Assembly: GCA_016937975.1 (NCBI GenBank)
Contig: JAFGVN010000051.1
Coordinates: 1-64,000, forward strand
Direction of reading: 5' to 3'
DNA from: Clostridia bacterium
GTDB taxonomy: Bacteria; Bacillota; Clostridia; Peptostreptococcales; Acidaminobacteraceae
Length of the DNA stretch: 64,000 nt
Part shown: one piece after another, positions 1-8,130 of the stretch
How the letters are laid out: each line of letters opens with the position of its first letter
Numbering within the stretch: the stretch's first letter is position 1
Notes under the pieces: generated by a model
Seen by the model: the letters and a program-made list of their open reading frames with translations, nothing else
Databases searched by the model: none
What the model was told of the DNA's origin: nothing
Translations under genes and position numbers: made by a program

Positions 1-320
1 TATTCTAGATCTCCATAATTAATAAATTCCAAATGATATCCCAAATCATCCATTACTGATTGAGCTTCTTGAATAAATAAAAGACCCTCGTCACTTGGAT
101 TATATTCAAAAACCACCTGAATCACAATTGGCCATTGCTTCTTGGAAGGATATTCAACAAACAATTGATTTTCAATATATTGCTCATAAAACAAGATTTT
201 TTGTTGAATTTTATCGATATGATCTTCAGAATCAAACCAAGTCAGATTATCCATGATAATTAAATTGAGTGTTTGCTTTTTTTCATCAATTGCAACGATA
301 TCTATAATATTGATCTCCAT
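1..320 (-). CDS. DUF6572 family protein, 3' end cut by the window edge
   Basis: An open frame runs from an ATG at 320 to the window edge, giving 106 residues with no stop. A GGAAGG ribosome binding site lies just upstream of the ATG. The pattern of an N-terminal 'D-VAID' strand, 'NLIIMDNLTW', 'YPSKKQWPIVIQVVFEYNPSDEG' split by short gaps, and an acidic helix fits the small cytosolic DUF6572 family as I remember it. Members are about 110 residues, so only a few residues are probably missing. Function is unknown. It is too short for an experimental role to be inferred, and its operon partners lie outside the window. Confidence 0.7.
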   Translation of the reverse strand, partial: MEINIIDIVAIDEKKQTLNLIIMDNLTWFDSEDHIDKIQQKILFYEQYIENQLFVEYPSKKQWPIVIQVVFEYNPSDEGLLFIQEAQSVMDDLGYHLEFINYGDLE

Positions 321-420
321 AATAATACCTTCCTTCACCTTGATATTATAGCATAAAGGTCTCAAAATAAACAAATATTAGCTGAAAGTTCAATAAAAGG
401 AATTATTCCAATAAGTCAAA

Positions 421-452
421 ACATCAAGTAAAACAAAAGTTCTACTTGATGT
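421..452 (-). terminator. Hairpin after the 457-987 gene
   Basis: A perfect 10-bp inverted repeat (ACATCAAGTA / TACTTGATGT, 12-nt loop) lies directly after the stop of the minus-strand gene. The following T-run is weak (GTTTTGACTTATT), so termination efficiency is uncertain. Confidence 0.45.
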
Positions 453-456
453 GTCA

Positions 457-987
457 TTACTTAATGATTTCTTTTAATTTTTCCTCGATATACGTCTCAA
501 CCGGTAAATCTTCTATAGTGACAGAATCATCCACAAAACTTGTACGAATTCTAAAGAAGTTTACGAGCAGTTTATTATCAATTATTTGGTATACCTCTTC
601 TTGCAAAGGTGAGAAGTAGACTTCTAACATTTCATAGTTCTTGTTATTATACTCATTCAATAATGGCATCAGGTGTTCTAAGTTCAACTGTTTGATTGGC
701 GTAATCATTGAAGCCGTTAATTCTAAATCTTCCATTGCCCACATATTGAGATTCCAAAATTTACGTTCCTTCTTATTGCCTGAAAAGGGCTCTCTATTTT
801 TAATGGCCGACAACGCACGTCTTACTGATTCTTGATTAAATTCTTCATCATACATTAATTTTACAGCATTCATTTCACTTAAATCATGGAAAAACTTCTC
901 ATCCACATGATCTTTTTCACTTGCAGCAATCCAAAAGAAATGTAATGCTTCTATCGCTTCCAAATTCAACATGATACTTTTTAACAT
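457..987 (-). CDS. Uncharacterised 176-residue cytosolic protein divergent from a TetR regulator
   Basis: No family is recognised with certainty. The protein is soluble and acidic, with an N-terminal 'LNLEAIEALHFFWIAASEKDHVDEKFFHDL' helical region (given here only as a location, residues 5-35), 'MWAMEDLELTASMITPIKQLNLEHL' around residue 85 and a charged C-terminus. It vaguely recalls the TDE2712-type family, which also sits beside TetR genes, but this is from memory and weak. An upstream ATG at 1029 is possible, but GGGAGG sits 5 bases before the ATG at 987, so that start is preferred. A good promoter (TTGTCA-17-TATAAT) lies at 1028-1056. The shared, overlapping promoter region with tetR suggests that this gene is the TetR target. 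Confidence 0.6.
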   Translation of the reverse strand: MLKSIMLNLEAIEALHFFWIAASEKDHVDEKFFHDLSEMNAVKLMYDEEFNQESVRRALSAIKNREPFSGNKKERKFWNLNMWAMEDLELTASMITPIKQLNLEHLMPLLNEYNNKNYEMLEVYFSPLQEEVYQIIDNKLLVNFFRIRTSFVDDSVTIEDLPVETYIEEKLKEIIK

Positions 988-1027
988 CATAACCTCCCAT
1001 TCTACTTTCCTTGATCTACCCAAAAGC

Positions 1028-1056
1028 ATTATAACCTTTCTGGTTTACATTGACAA
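1028..1056 (-). promoter_or_regulatory. Promoter of the 457-987 gene
   Basis: TTGTCA and TATAAT are separated by 17 bases on the minus strand. Its -35 occupies the same bases (1051-1056) as the -35 of the divergent tetR promoter. Confidence 0.75.
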
Positions 1057-1078
1057 CCGATTATGGTCGGATTATGAT
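1050..1078 (+). promoter_or_regulatory. tetR promoter
   Basis: TTGACA at 1050-1055 and TATGAT at 1073-1078, spacer 17. The -35 boxes of the two divergent promoters coincide, so one repressor could close both. Confidence 0.75.
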
Positions 1079-1100
1079 GACTATAATACCGTTACAGTCA
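1078..1100 (+). promoter_or_regulatory. Candidate TetR operator
   Basis: Imperfect 23-bp palindrome TGACTxTAA-N5-TTAxAGTCA placed at the transcription start region of tetR, between the -10 and the ribosome binding site. A TetR dimer usually binds a palindrome of this size. A second short repeat, CCGA-N6-TCGG, lies at about 1057-1070. Assignment is by position and symmetry only. Confidence 0.5.
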
Positions 1101-1111
1101 TTGGAGGGAAT

Positions 1112-1717
1112 ATGCCAAAAAAATTTACCGAAGAAGAAAAAAAGATGATCCATATGCAACTTAAAGAAGTTGCTTCATCTCTCTTTTATGAAAAGGGCTA
1201 CAAAGATACCTCCATTGAAGAAATTTCCTACAATGTTGGCATTGGGAAAGGTTCATTTTATACTTTTTTTGCAAATAAGGCCTCTTTATTCTTTAATATT
1301 ATCAATGATTTAGAGCATCAATTGCATCGAGAAAGCATTCAACTGCTAGCTCTTGATCACCAAACCCCACCCGAGAATTTTAGAAATTATTTTCTTCATC
1401 AAGTCAACTTTATGAAACACAACAAGTTCTTCCTTGAATTGTCTGATTCAACTTTCATCCATAACTTATGGCCACAATTACCTGCTGAAGATCAACAAAT
1501 GAGTATCGATTTTGATATTGAAAAAATGACCTCCATCTCGGAAGTCATTAAAACTCAAAAATATCAATTTTCTCATGATATCCATACGTCATCAGATATC
1601 TTAAGAAATCTAGCCATCTTATATATCCATTTGGAATTATTCCATGATTCTCAAATCACTGCAGAATTCTATTTGGACGCTGTTATTTCTAAATTAATTG
1701 TGCCTATGGAACAATAA
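1112..1717 (+). CDS. TetR/AcrR family transcriptional regulator
   Basis: A 201-residue one-component repressor. The N-terminal TetR_N domain (about residues 8-55) shows the helix-turn-helix 'YKDTSIEEISYNVGIGKGSFYTFF' region. The C-terminal all-helical ligand-binding half is divergent, so the inducer cannot be guessed. The frame is open upstream, but GGAGGG lies 6 bases before the ATG at 1112, the usual TetR length is reached, and upstream translation would cross the promoter; this start is therefore chosen. The gene is divergent from the unknown 457-987 gene with coincident -35 boxes, so autoregulation and control of that neighbour are likely. Its 3' end overlaps the convergent downstream gene by 14 bases. 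Confidence 0.92.
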   Translation: MPKKFTEEEKKMIHMQLKEVASSLFYEKGYKDTSIEEISYNVGIGKGSFYTFFANKASLFFNIINDLEHQLHRESIQLLALDHQTPPENFRNYFLHQVNFMKHNKFFLELSDSTFIHNLWPQLPAEDQQMSIDFDIEKMTSISEVIKTQKYQFSHDIHTSSDILRNLAILYIHLELFHDSQITAEFYLDAVISKLIVPMEQ

Positions 1718-2783
1718 TGAAATGATTGGCTACAGGTCGTTCTTTGCCATCTGAGGGTTTATTCAAGATTTGTCCTTTAAAGTACATCGCTGTAGAACCA
1801 CCGCCATCGAGATTGTAGGCATCTTTCACACCCAGCTCAAGAAGTTTGTCTTGTAATCTTTCTAAAGTAATGCCAACACTCCAATCACCTTGCCGTCCAT
1901 CAACGACAATTAAAATGAGGTCATCATTGGCATATTGACCTATAATTGTTCTGGGATGTTTTGTGTTTTTCCATGCGCTCGGCAAAGTGATTTTTTCACC
2001 ATTCTGAATTAAAATTGGAATAAAGCTTGCACCTTGGTACGGTTTCATCGCCATGATATCCTCAGAAGTTTCAGGGATTCCACCTACAAGATTACCATAT
2101 TTATCAATCCCAACAAAAAATAAGTCTTCATTGATTTTTCTAATAAAATCATTGACTAATTCGCCATTTACTACAGTGCCACCAATCATAGTTGAAACCA
2201 TTTCATCACCAACAGGTCCTGAACCAAAGCCGCCCCCATTAATAGCAAGAACTGCCCCTGTTCTAATGGCAGCATCTGAAGTCGTTTCAAGTCCACCTAT
2301 TTTATTATCCGCCAAAGACATCTTAAAGACATAGGGGTCAAATAGTTTAACCTTGGCAATAAATCCTCTATAACCTAATTCTTTTAACTCAAATATTTTA
2401 ATTTCAGTTTTATTGCTTAAATAAAAATCAATGGGTTCACCAAGGGCATTGGTAATGCGCTGTTCATATATGTCGTCGGAAAGATGCTTTTGTCCCTTAC
2501 TGTCTTCAATTGAATCTCTTATCGCTTCAGAATACAAACTGAAAACATTTACATATTGATCCATGGAAATTTGCATATCAGATGCTTTAATGGACAGAGA
2601 TCTTAAATCCACTGTAATGTCATGAATAGATTCATCCAGTTGAACTACATCATGATAGGCAATTGGATACTCCCTTAATAAATTGTTATCATAAGGTACT
2701 TCTTCAGCTATTGATTGACTCAGTATCACCAGTGCTAGAACAGGCGCTAAGAGAAACAATAGAAAAACATAAACTTGCTTCAT
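1704..2783 (-). CDS. Phosphodiester glycosidase (NAGPA-domain) family membrane-anchored protein
   Basis: A 359-residue protein with an N-terminal membrane anchor or signal (about residues 4-24), a 110-residue spacer, then a phosphodiester glycosidase / NAGPA domain (PF09992-type) at about 125-358. Family marks are visible: 'AINGGGF' near residue 180, 'IGGTVVNGE', 'HPRTIIGQ', 'VVDGRQG' and 'LDGGGSTAMYFKGQ' near the C-terminus. Relatives act outside the membrane on glycan phosphodiesters or exopolysaccharide. The substrate here is unknown. The ATG overlaps the stop of the upstream coiled-coil gene by 4 bases, so the two are translationally coupled and may form a surface complex. Confidence 0.85.
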   Translation of the reverse strand: MKQVYVFLLFLLAPVLALVILSQSIAEEVPYDNNLLREYPIAYHDVVQLDESIHDITVDLRSLSIKASDMQISMDQYVNVFSLYSEAIRDSIEDSKGQKHLSDDIYEQRITNALGEPIDFYLSNKTEIKIFELKELGYRGFIAKVKLFDPYVFKMSLADNKIGGLETTSDAAIRTGAVLAINGGGFGSGPVGDEMVSTMIGGTVVNGELVNDFIRKINEDLFFVGIDKYGNLVGGIPETSEDIMAMKPYQGASFIPILIQNGEKITLPSAWKNTKHPRTIIGQYANDDLILIVVDGRQGDWSVGITLERLQDKLLELGVKDAYNLDGGGSTAMYFKGQILNKPSDGKERPVANHFIIVP

Positions 2784-3247
2784 TTTGGAGCCTCCAGAAG
2801 AATGTTCAAACTGTTTTTTAGTTCTTTTAAACGATTATCCAATTCCTGAATTTTGTTACCTATTTCACTTTGCATCACAATTGAATTCTCAAGACCAGTT
2901 TCAATAAATTCTATACTTGAAGCCAATGCATTCACATCCAGACTAAAAGTATTAATACTTTCATTTAAATCAACAACTTTATCAGACATCTCATTTAATT
3001 CTTCATTTAAACGGTCAATTTCTCGATTTAAAGCTTCATTTTCAGCTACGAGATTTTGATGATTTTCAATATTTTGCATCTCAATTTTTACAAGGGCATC
3101 ATCAATATAAGACTTTCCCTTAGTTATACCTACTTTTACAATCCATATCCAAGCAGCAATCAAAACGACAATGAGCAATCCATTTAGCCCGTATTTTATA
3201 ATTTTCTTTTGTTTTGGAGACCATTTTGTCTGTTCTTCTTTTTGCAT
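2780..3247 (-). CDS. Single-pass membrane protein with long coiled coil
   Basis: A 155-residue protein not matched to a named family. A basic cytosolic N-terminus is followed by one transmembrane helix at about residues 19-40 and an uninterrupted heptad-rich, acidic coiled coil at about 50-150 ('ENEALNREIDRLNEELNEM' region). The predicted topology puts the coiled coil outside the cell. It is 2 bases downstream of the GNAT gene and overlaps the NAGPA-domain gene by 4 bases, so a scaffold or partner role for that enzyme is a reasonable inference. Confidence 0.75.
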   Translation of the reverse strand: MQKEEQTKWSPKQKKIIKYGLNGLLIVVLIAAWIWIVKVGITKGKSYIDDALVKIEMQNIENHQNLVAENEALNREIDRLNEELNEMSDKVVDLNESINTFSLDVNALASSIEFIETGLENSIVMQSEIGNKIQELDNRLKELKNSLNILLEAPK

Positions 3248-3249
3248 GA

Positions 3250-3681
3250 TTACCTCTTACAATTGTAAGTACAAATGTATTCAACCAATCCTGTAATTGA
3301 ATCTTTCTCTTCTACATCAAAACCAAAGTTCTCAAAAAATTTCAATGATGCAGTATCTGGTCTTGCAATGATTTGCTCAACACGTTCCACATCCTCCATG
3401 TATTGGATAAGTGCTGTACCAATACCTTTATTTCTCAATTTTGAATCCACTACAAAATGCATAATTTCAACATAGGTATTGTCTACTCTTCTTACACCTA
3501 AAATACCAACAATTTCTTCTTGCTCAGCAATGTAAAAACGACCTTGCTCCTTAGCATATATGCCTTCTGCTGCGCTTTTAATTCTACCTTCTGTAGGATT
3601 AAACATACTTTGACTCATTAAAGCCATTAATCTTTCATCCAAATAAATTTTTTTGTGATCCTCTAATTTATAAATTTTCAT
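3250..3681 (-). CDS. GNAT family N-acetyltransferase
   Basis: A 143-residue cytosolic acetyl-CoA-dependent N-acyltransferase. The acetyl-CoA pyrophosphate-binding loop is visible as 'RNKGIGTALIQYM' (about residues 85-97), preceded by the beta-4 strand 'EIMHFVVD', and followed by 'ARPDTASLKFFENFGF', the typical C-terminal end of the fold. The substrate amine cannot be predicted. First gene of a probable three-gene unit with the coiled-coil membrane protein and the NAGPA-domain protein. Confidence 0.88.
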   Translation of the reverse strand: MKIYKLEDHKKIYLDERLMALMSQSMFNPTEGRIKSAAEGIYAKEQGRFYIAEQEEIVGILGVRRVDNTYVEIMHFVVDSKLRNKGIGTALIQYMEDVERVEQIIARPDTASLKFFENFGFDVEEKDSITGLVEYICTYNCKR

Positions 3682-3752
3682 ATTTTCACCTCAATCGTCC
3701 TCATTGTAACACACCATTTATAAAAAAATAGGGTTTTAATCAATCTGTAATA

Positions 3753-4580
3753 TTAAGAAATATTCTTAGGTTCAAACCTTCCATAGTAAAATAAATATTG
3801 TTGTGCAACACCACCATACTCATGAAAGTGATGTTCAATAAATTCACGCAATGCTTTTGGATTGGCATGGAGTTTTTCTACCAAAACCTTTTTAATCCAT
3901 GTATCAACAGGAAATTGATTAATTCTGTAATAGCCAAACAGCATAATACAATGAGCTACTTTTTCTCCAATACCTTTATGACGTAATAATGCACTCTTTA
4001 GTTCGCTATCGGTTAGCGAAACATAACTGGAAATATCATGTCCTTGATTGATCGTTTTTATGAGTTCATATAAATATTGGTCTCTATAGCCAACGCCACA
4101 AGCTCTATAATCCTCTATACTAACGTTTCTGAGTTGTTCTGGTGTTGGAAAATCATAATATTTAACCCCTTCATACTCACAGAGCAAACTCCCATAACGT
4201 TCAGATAATAGCAAAATGGATTGGGTTATTCTTTTGATATTATTATTTGCAGAAATAATAAAGGTCATCATCATTTCATAAGCTTCCTGTTTTAAAATCC
4301 TGATGCCACTTCCAAAGACCATCGCTTGGTCCAAATATGGAAACTGACCTTTTAACAAACTCATAATGCTATTGTAATCCTGATCTAAATCAAAATAAGA
4401 ATGCCAGATTTGATCATCACCTTTTATGATTTCTAGCGTTAATTTTTTAGCCTCCTGCTCCAGATATATGACTTGATGAAAAGCAACAACTACATAGCCC
4501 TTTTTTACTGGATACCATCTAAAACTTTGTCCTGATTCAGCAATTTGCTGAATATTAAATTCATTTACAATAAGTTCCAT
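3753..4580 (-). CDS. ogg: 8-oxoguanine DNA glycosylase (OGG1-like, HhH-GPD superfamily)
   Basis: A 275-residue base-excision repair enzyme that removes 8-oxoguanine and nicks by beta-elimination. An N-terminal OGG_N domain carries 'SGQSFRW' near residue 16. The HhH-GPD domain contains 'IISANNNIKRI' and the hairpin 'HKGIGEKVAHCI', followed by 'FPVDTWI'. The Lys and Asp in these two motifs correspond to the catalytic pair of human OGG1 (K249 and D268). GAGG at 4586-4589 places the start at the ATG at 4580 rather than the overlapping GTG at 4586. It sits beside the oxygen-defence cluster, but a strong terminator separates it from the flavodiiron gene. Confidence 0.88.
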   Translation of the reverse strand: MELIVNEFNIQQIAESGQSFRWYPVKKGYVVVAFHQVIYLEQEAKKLTLEIIKGDDQIWHSYFDLDQDYNSIMSLLKGQFPYLDQAMVFGSGIRILKQEAYEMMMTFIISANNNIKRITQSILLLSERYGSLLCEYEGVKYYDFPTPEQLRNVSIEDYRACGVGYRDQYLYELIKTINQGHDISSYVSLTDSELKSALLRHKGIGEKVAHCIMLFGYYRINQFPVDTWIKKVLVEKLHANPKALREFIEHHFHEYGGVAQQYLFYYGRFEPKNIS

Positions 4581-4588
4581 ATACACCT

Positions 4589-4615
4589 CAAAAATCCCCC
4601 TATAAACAGGGGGAT
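4589..4615 (-). terminator. Terminator of the flavodiiron fusion gene
   Basis: ATCCCCCT and AGGGGGAT form a perfect 8-bp stem with a 6-nt loop, followed on the minus strand by a T5 run, 5 bases after the gene's stop. Confidence 0.88.
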
Positions 4616-4619
4616 CTTT

Positions 4620-7190
4620 CTATCCGAAGAATTCTCTAACAAAATCTGAACGCAATGCTTTTCGTTTCATTCCATTCATAATTTTCACTGCGTTTTTCAT
4701 ATCTCCCAATAAGATGCCACCAACTAAAACATCTTCCTTAAAGTATAGACAGCTATACTTACCTTGATCCAAATGATCAACGACAACACTTAAAAGCTCT
4801 TCACCATAAATTTCACCAATTGAGAAAAATTCTATGTTAAAATTACTAAACTGAGCAGGTGTTAAATTACTTTCATAGAATTTTACATCTCCTACTACAT
4901 TGGCACCTGCTATTTTGCCTTGTTCAATAGCGGTCTGATACAAGCCCACTACAACCTGATTATACTCTGCAACATCACCTACTGCGTAAATATTGGAAGC
5001 TGAAGTTTCCATTTTTTCATTGACAATAATACCCCTGTTGCAATCTAACTGATCTTTTACAAACTGAATATTCGGTCTTACACCTGCAGAGACCAAAATC
5101 ATGTCCGCCTCATGGAAATCACCGTTTTCCAGTGCAATACCTTCCACGCTATCCCCAGCAACAATATGGCTAATTCTCGCATTATTAATAACTTTAACAC
5201 CTTGTTTTTCAATATGTTTCTTAACAAAATCCGAAGATTTTTCATCTAATTGTCGTGGCACCAAACGGTCTCCCACTTCAAATACGGTGACAGATTTGTG
5301 CATTTGGTTAAATACATCAGCTGCTTCTAAGCCCAGTAATCCCCCACCGATAATTGAAATCTTATCAACAAACTTCATCAAAGCAATAATTTGATGTGCA
5401 TCTTTAATATCCTTTAATACATGAACACCTTTGGCATTAATATCTGTAATCGGTGGAACAAATGCACAACTACCTTGTGCCAAAATCAATTTGTTATAAT
5501 AAAAATTACCTTTATTGGTTTCAACCACTTGTTTATCTTTGTTGATACTCAGTACTTTTGTATCGTACATCACATCGATATTTTGGTCTTCATACCACAT
5601 GGCATCTTCAATAATGAAATGATCTTGATCATACTCGCCACCTACATAATCAATAAGCATAGGTCTATTATAAGTAATGTGATTTTCTTCCGTAATCATT
5701 TCAATTTTTGCTTTTGCATTTCTTAATCTTGCTTCTTTCGCTGCTGATAAAGCACCAACACCATTACCAATAATTAAAATTGACAATTCCTCTTCTGAAG
5801 AATAGGTAATTTCTTCTTCCTCATACAACTCAAATTGTTCATGAGACGCACCACATGTTGGACAAATATCAGGTGGTTGTTCGCCTTCAAAAACATCACC
5901 ACATACCACGCAAACCCATTTTTTCACTTTACCATCACCCTTTGAAGCAACATCCTTTTCATGGGTTTCATTCATAAAATTCGTGTCTGGATCTTTTCCC
6001 AACAAGGTATTTCCAAAGTTCATACCATATAAATATGCATGTTCTAATTGGTCAATACTTGGCTTAAATCTAATTTTATAACCCGGAGCAAAGATTTTCA
6101 TCCTTAACATTTTCAAACGTTCTTCAATGTTTGGTACACCTTCACCACTCCATCCAAATGAGCCAAAAACAGCTGCTAATTTATTTTTATGAATAATTGG
6201 AGACATCTCCAAAACCAGTTCCCATATTGGCGGCAATGCATCACCATTAATCGTTGGTGTCCCAAACATGATACCATCCGCCCAACGGATTTCCTTTAAA
6301 ACCACTGCTTTCGAAGCATACACCATGTCATGCATGATCACATCAACACCAGTACTTTTCAAACCTTCAGAAATTTGCTCTGCCAGTTCCTTTGTATAAC
6401 CATAAGCTGATACATATGGTATAACAACGGTCTTTTTATTAAAGATTGAGGACTCTGTTGCCCATTTCTTGTAAGTTTCAACAATTGCCAATGGATTTTC
6501 ATCTAGCACAGGACCATGACCTGGACAAATCATGTCAATTTTTAGGTCCTTAATTTTTTGGATGGCTTGAAGAACATATTGCTTAAAAGGACCCATAATC
6601 ATATCGAAATAGTACTTCAAAGCATCATTATAACCGCTTTTATCTTCAATCTTACTGTATAAAATATCATCAAAGGCATAATGTGCACCAAAGCTATCAC
6701 AGGTGATGAGTAGTGCATCTTCTGGAATATAGGTATACATGGAATCTGGCCAATGCAAGAACGGCGCAGAAATAAATTCAAGGGTTTTGCCTCCCAAATC
6801 TATTTTGTCTCCCGTGTTGACTTTCATACACTCAAAGGGGTAATTTGTAATCTCTCTTAAAAAACCAAGTGCTGAAGTAGAACCAACTATGGTTATATTG
6901 GGATTGATTTTTAAAAGCATTTCTACAGAACCTGCATGATCTGGTTCTGTATGATCAACAATTATATAATCAATGTCTTTAATATCAACTAGGGTTTCCA
7001 ATCGCTCTTTAAAAGAATCGTAGCATTTTGCCTTTACAGTTTCAAACAGTGCTACTTTTTCTGTACCTTTTACTAAATAAGCATTATAAGATGTACCATA
7101 TTCAGTTTCCATGATAATATCGAAAACTCTTAATTCTGGATCCTGAGCACCAATCCATGTAATATCTTTCTTTAATTCTAAATGTCTCAT
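4620..7190 (-). CDS. Flavodiiron protein - rubredoxin - NADH:rubredoxin reductase fusion
   Basis: An 856-residue cytosolic oxygen (and possibly NO) reductase with its electron-transfer chain in one chain. Residues about 1-245 are the metallo-beta-lactamase diiron domain ('VDHTEPDHAGS', 'TCDSFGAHYAF', 'CPGHGPVLDE'). About 255-395 is the FMN flavodoxin domain. About 425-460 is a short-spaced rubredoxin, two CxxC pairs only 12 residues apart. About 475-856 is an FAD/NADH reductase with dinucleotide folds 'IIGNGVGALSAA' and 'IIGGGLLGLEAA'. This is the class described in Clostridioides difficile as FDP_F, an NADH:O2 reductase. The start at 7190 follows GGGAGG; an in-frame start at 7208 is poorer. 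It faces the rubredoxin-rubrerythrin-perR operon across 167 bases. Confidence 0.95.
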   Translation of the reverse strand: MRHLELKKDITWIGAQDPELRVFDIIMETEYGTSYNAYLVKGTEKVALFETVKAKCYDSFKERLETLVDIKDIDYIIVDHTEPDHAGSVEMLLKINPNITIVGSTSALGFLREITNYPFECMKVNTGDKIDLGGKTLEFISAPFLHWPDSMYTYIPEDALLITCDSFGAHYAFDDILYSKIEDKSGYNDALKYYFDMIMGPFKQYVLQAIQKIKDLKIDMICPGHGPVLDENPLAIVETYKKWATESSIFNKKTVVIPYVSAYGYTKELAEQISEGLKSTGVDVIMHDMVYASKAVVLKEIRWADGIMFGTPTINGDALPPIWELVLEMSPIIHKNKLAAVFGSFGWSGEGVPNIEERLKMLRMKIFAPGYKIRFKPSIDQLEHAYLYGMNFGNTLLGKDPDTNFMNETHEKDVASKGDGKVKKWVCVVCGDVFEGEQPPDICPTCGASHEQFELYEEEEITYSSEEELSILIIGNGVGALSAAKEARLRNAKAKIEMITEENHITYNRPMLIDYVGGEYDQDHFIIEDAMWYEDQNIDVMYDTKVLSINKDKQVVETNKGNFYYNKLILAQGSCAFVPPITDINAKGVHVLKDIKDAHQIIALMKFVDKISIIGGGLLGLEAADVFNQMHKSVTVFEVGDRLVPRQLDEKSSDFVKKHIEKQGVKVINNARISHIVAGDSVEGIALENGDFHEADMILVSAGVRPNIQFVKDQLDCNRGIIVNEKMETSASNIYAVGDVAEYNQVVVGLYQTAIEQGKIAGANVVGDVKFYESNLTPAQFSNFNIEFFSIGEIYGEELLSVVVDHLDQGKYSCLYFKEDVLVGGILLGDMKNAVKIMNGMKRKALRSDFVREFFG

Positions 7191-7279
7191 GTGACCTCCC
7201 TCAAACACTTAATACCTACCCTTATGGTACCACGTTATGCATAAAAAATGGTAAATCTTTTCTTTTTTCTGGAAAAGTG

Positions 7280-7308
7280 TTGACAAATATCAAAGATAAT
7301 ATTAGTAT
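7280..7308 (+). promoter_or_regulatory. Promoter of the rubredoxin-rubrerythrin-perR operon
   Basis: TTGACA at 7280-7285 and TAGTAT at 7303-7308, spacer 17, immediately upstream of the PerR-type box. Confidence 0.65.
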
Positions 7309-7309
7309 T

Positions 7310-7330
7310 AATTTGTAACAATTACAAATT
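7310..7330 (+). promoter_or_regulatory. PerR/Fur-type operator
   Basis: A perfect inverted repeat of two 9-base arms around CAA. Its core, TTGTAACAATTACAA (7313-7327), has the 7-1-7 layout of the PerR box TTATAATnATTATAA and agrees at 11 of 14 positions. It covers the expected transcription start, so binding would block the operon that includes the PerR-like gene at 8131. Confidence 0.72.
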
Positions 7331-7357
7331 TGAAACTAAATATATAGGAGGATTATT

Positions 7358-7519
7358 ATGAAAGATTATCAATGCGAACCATGCGGTTATATTTACGATC
7401 CAAAAGTAGGCGATCCTGATGGCGGTATTGCTCCAGGTACAGCTTTCGAAGATATTCCAGATGATTGGGTATGCCCAATTTGTGGTGTCGGTAAGGAATT
7501 TTTTACAGTAGTTGAATAA
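7358..7519 (+). CDS. Rubredoxin
   Basis: A 53-residue one-iron electron carrier. Both binding knuckles are complete: '[10 protein letters not shown]' at residues 6-15 and 'CPICG' at 39-43, with the usual '[17 protein letters not shown]' segment between them. AGGAGG lies 8 bases before the ATG. It is the first gene of the operon with reverse rubrerythrin and PerR, and probably delivers electrons from an NADH:rubredoxin reductase to rubrerythrin and the flavodiiron enzyme. The full-length spacing contrasts with the short-spaced rubredoxin domains in the two neighbours. Confidence 0.97.
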   Translation: MKDYQCEPCGYIYDPKVGDPDGGIAPGTAFEDIPDDWVCPICGVGKEFFTVVE

Positions 7520-7560
7520 TCAGCTTCTGTGCAATATAATTTTAGGAGGAGAATTAAACA

Positions 7561-8100
7561 ATGAAATATGTATGTACTGTTTGTGGCTATATCCATGAAG
7601 GTGATTCAGCACCTGAAAAATGTCCAATTTGTAACGCACCAGCTGAAAAGTTTAACATTTTAAATGAAGAAGCAGATTTTGCTGATGCTCATGTTTTAGG
7701 CGTTGCTCAAGGCGTTGATGAAAGAATTATTGAAGGTTTAAGACAAAACTTCCAAGGCGAATGTATGGAAGTTGGTATGTATTTAGCAATGGCAAGAGTA
7801 GCTGACCGTGAAGGTTATCCTGAAGTTGCTGAAGCATTTAAACGTTATGCATTTGAGGAAGCAGATCACGCTTCAAGATTCGCTGAACTTCTTGGTGAAG
7901 TTTTAACAGACTCTACACAAAAGAACTTAGAGTTAAGAGCTCAAGCTGAGCATGGTGCTTGTGCAGGCAAAAAAGATTTAGCGACATTAGCTAAACAACT
8001 TAATCTTGATGCAATTCATGATACAGTTCATGAAATGGCTAAAGACGAAGCAAGACATGGTGCTGGTTTTAGAGGCCTTCTAAAAAGATATTTCGGCTAA
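7561..8100 (+). CDS. Reverse rubrerythrin (N-terminal rubredoxin domain)
   Basis: A 179-residue NAD(P)H-linked peroxide reductase of anaerobes. The rubredoxin-like domain is at the N-terminus (residues 1-34, '[10 protein letters not shown]' and 'CPICNAP'), followed by a ferritin-like four-helix diiron domain at about 45-178. The diiron ligands lie in '[12 protein letters not shown]', 'EEADHASRF', 'RAQAEHGA' and '[10 protein letters not shown]'. This inverted order matches the reverse rubrerythrins of Clostridium acetobutylicum, which are induced by oxygen and PerR-controlled. AGGAGG 8 bases before the ATG. Position between rubredoxin and PerR supports the same role. Confidence 0.95.
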   Translation: MKYVCTVCGYIHEGDSAPEKCPICNAPAEKFNILNEEADFADAHVLGVAQGVDERIIEGLRQNFQGECMEVGMYLAMARVADREGYPEVAEAFKRYAFEEADHASRFAELLGEVLTDSTQKNLELRAQAEHGACAGKKDLATLAKQLNLDAIHDTVHEMAKDEARHGAGFRGLLKRYFG

Positions 8101-8130
8101 TAGCTATTTATAGAAAGGAAAGGTGCTATC

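Noticed and set aside
641-835. Plus-strand 64-codon frame inside the 457-987 gene
   Set aside because: Antisense shadow with no ribosome binding site or family likeness.
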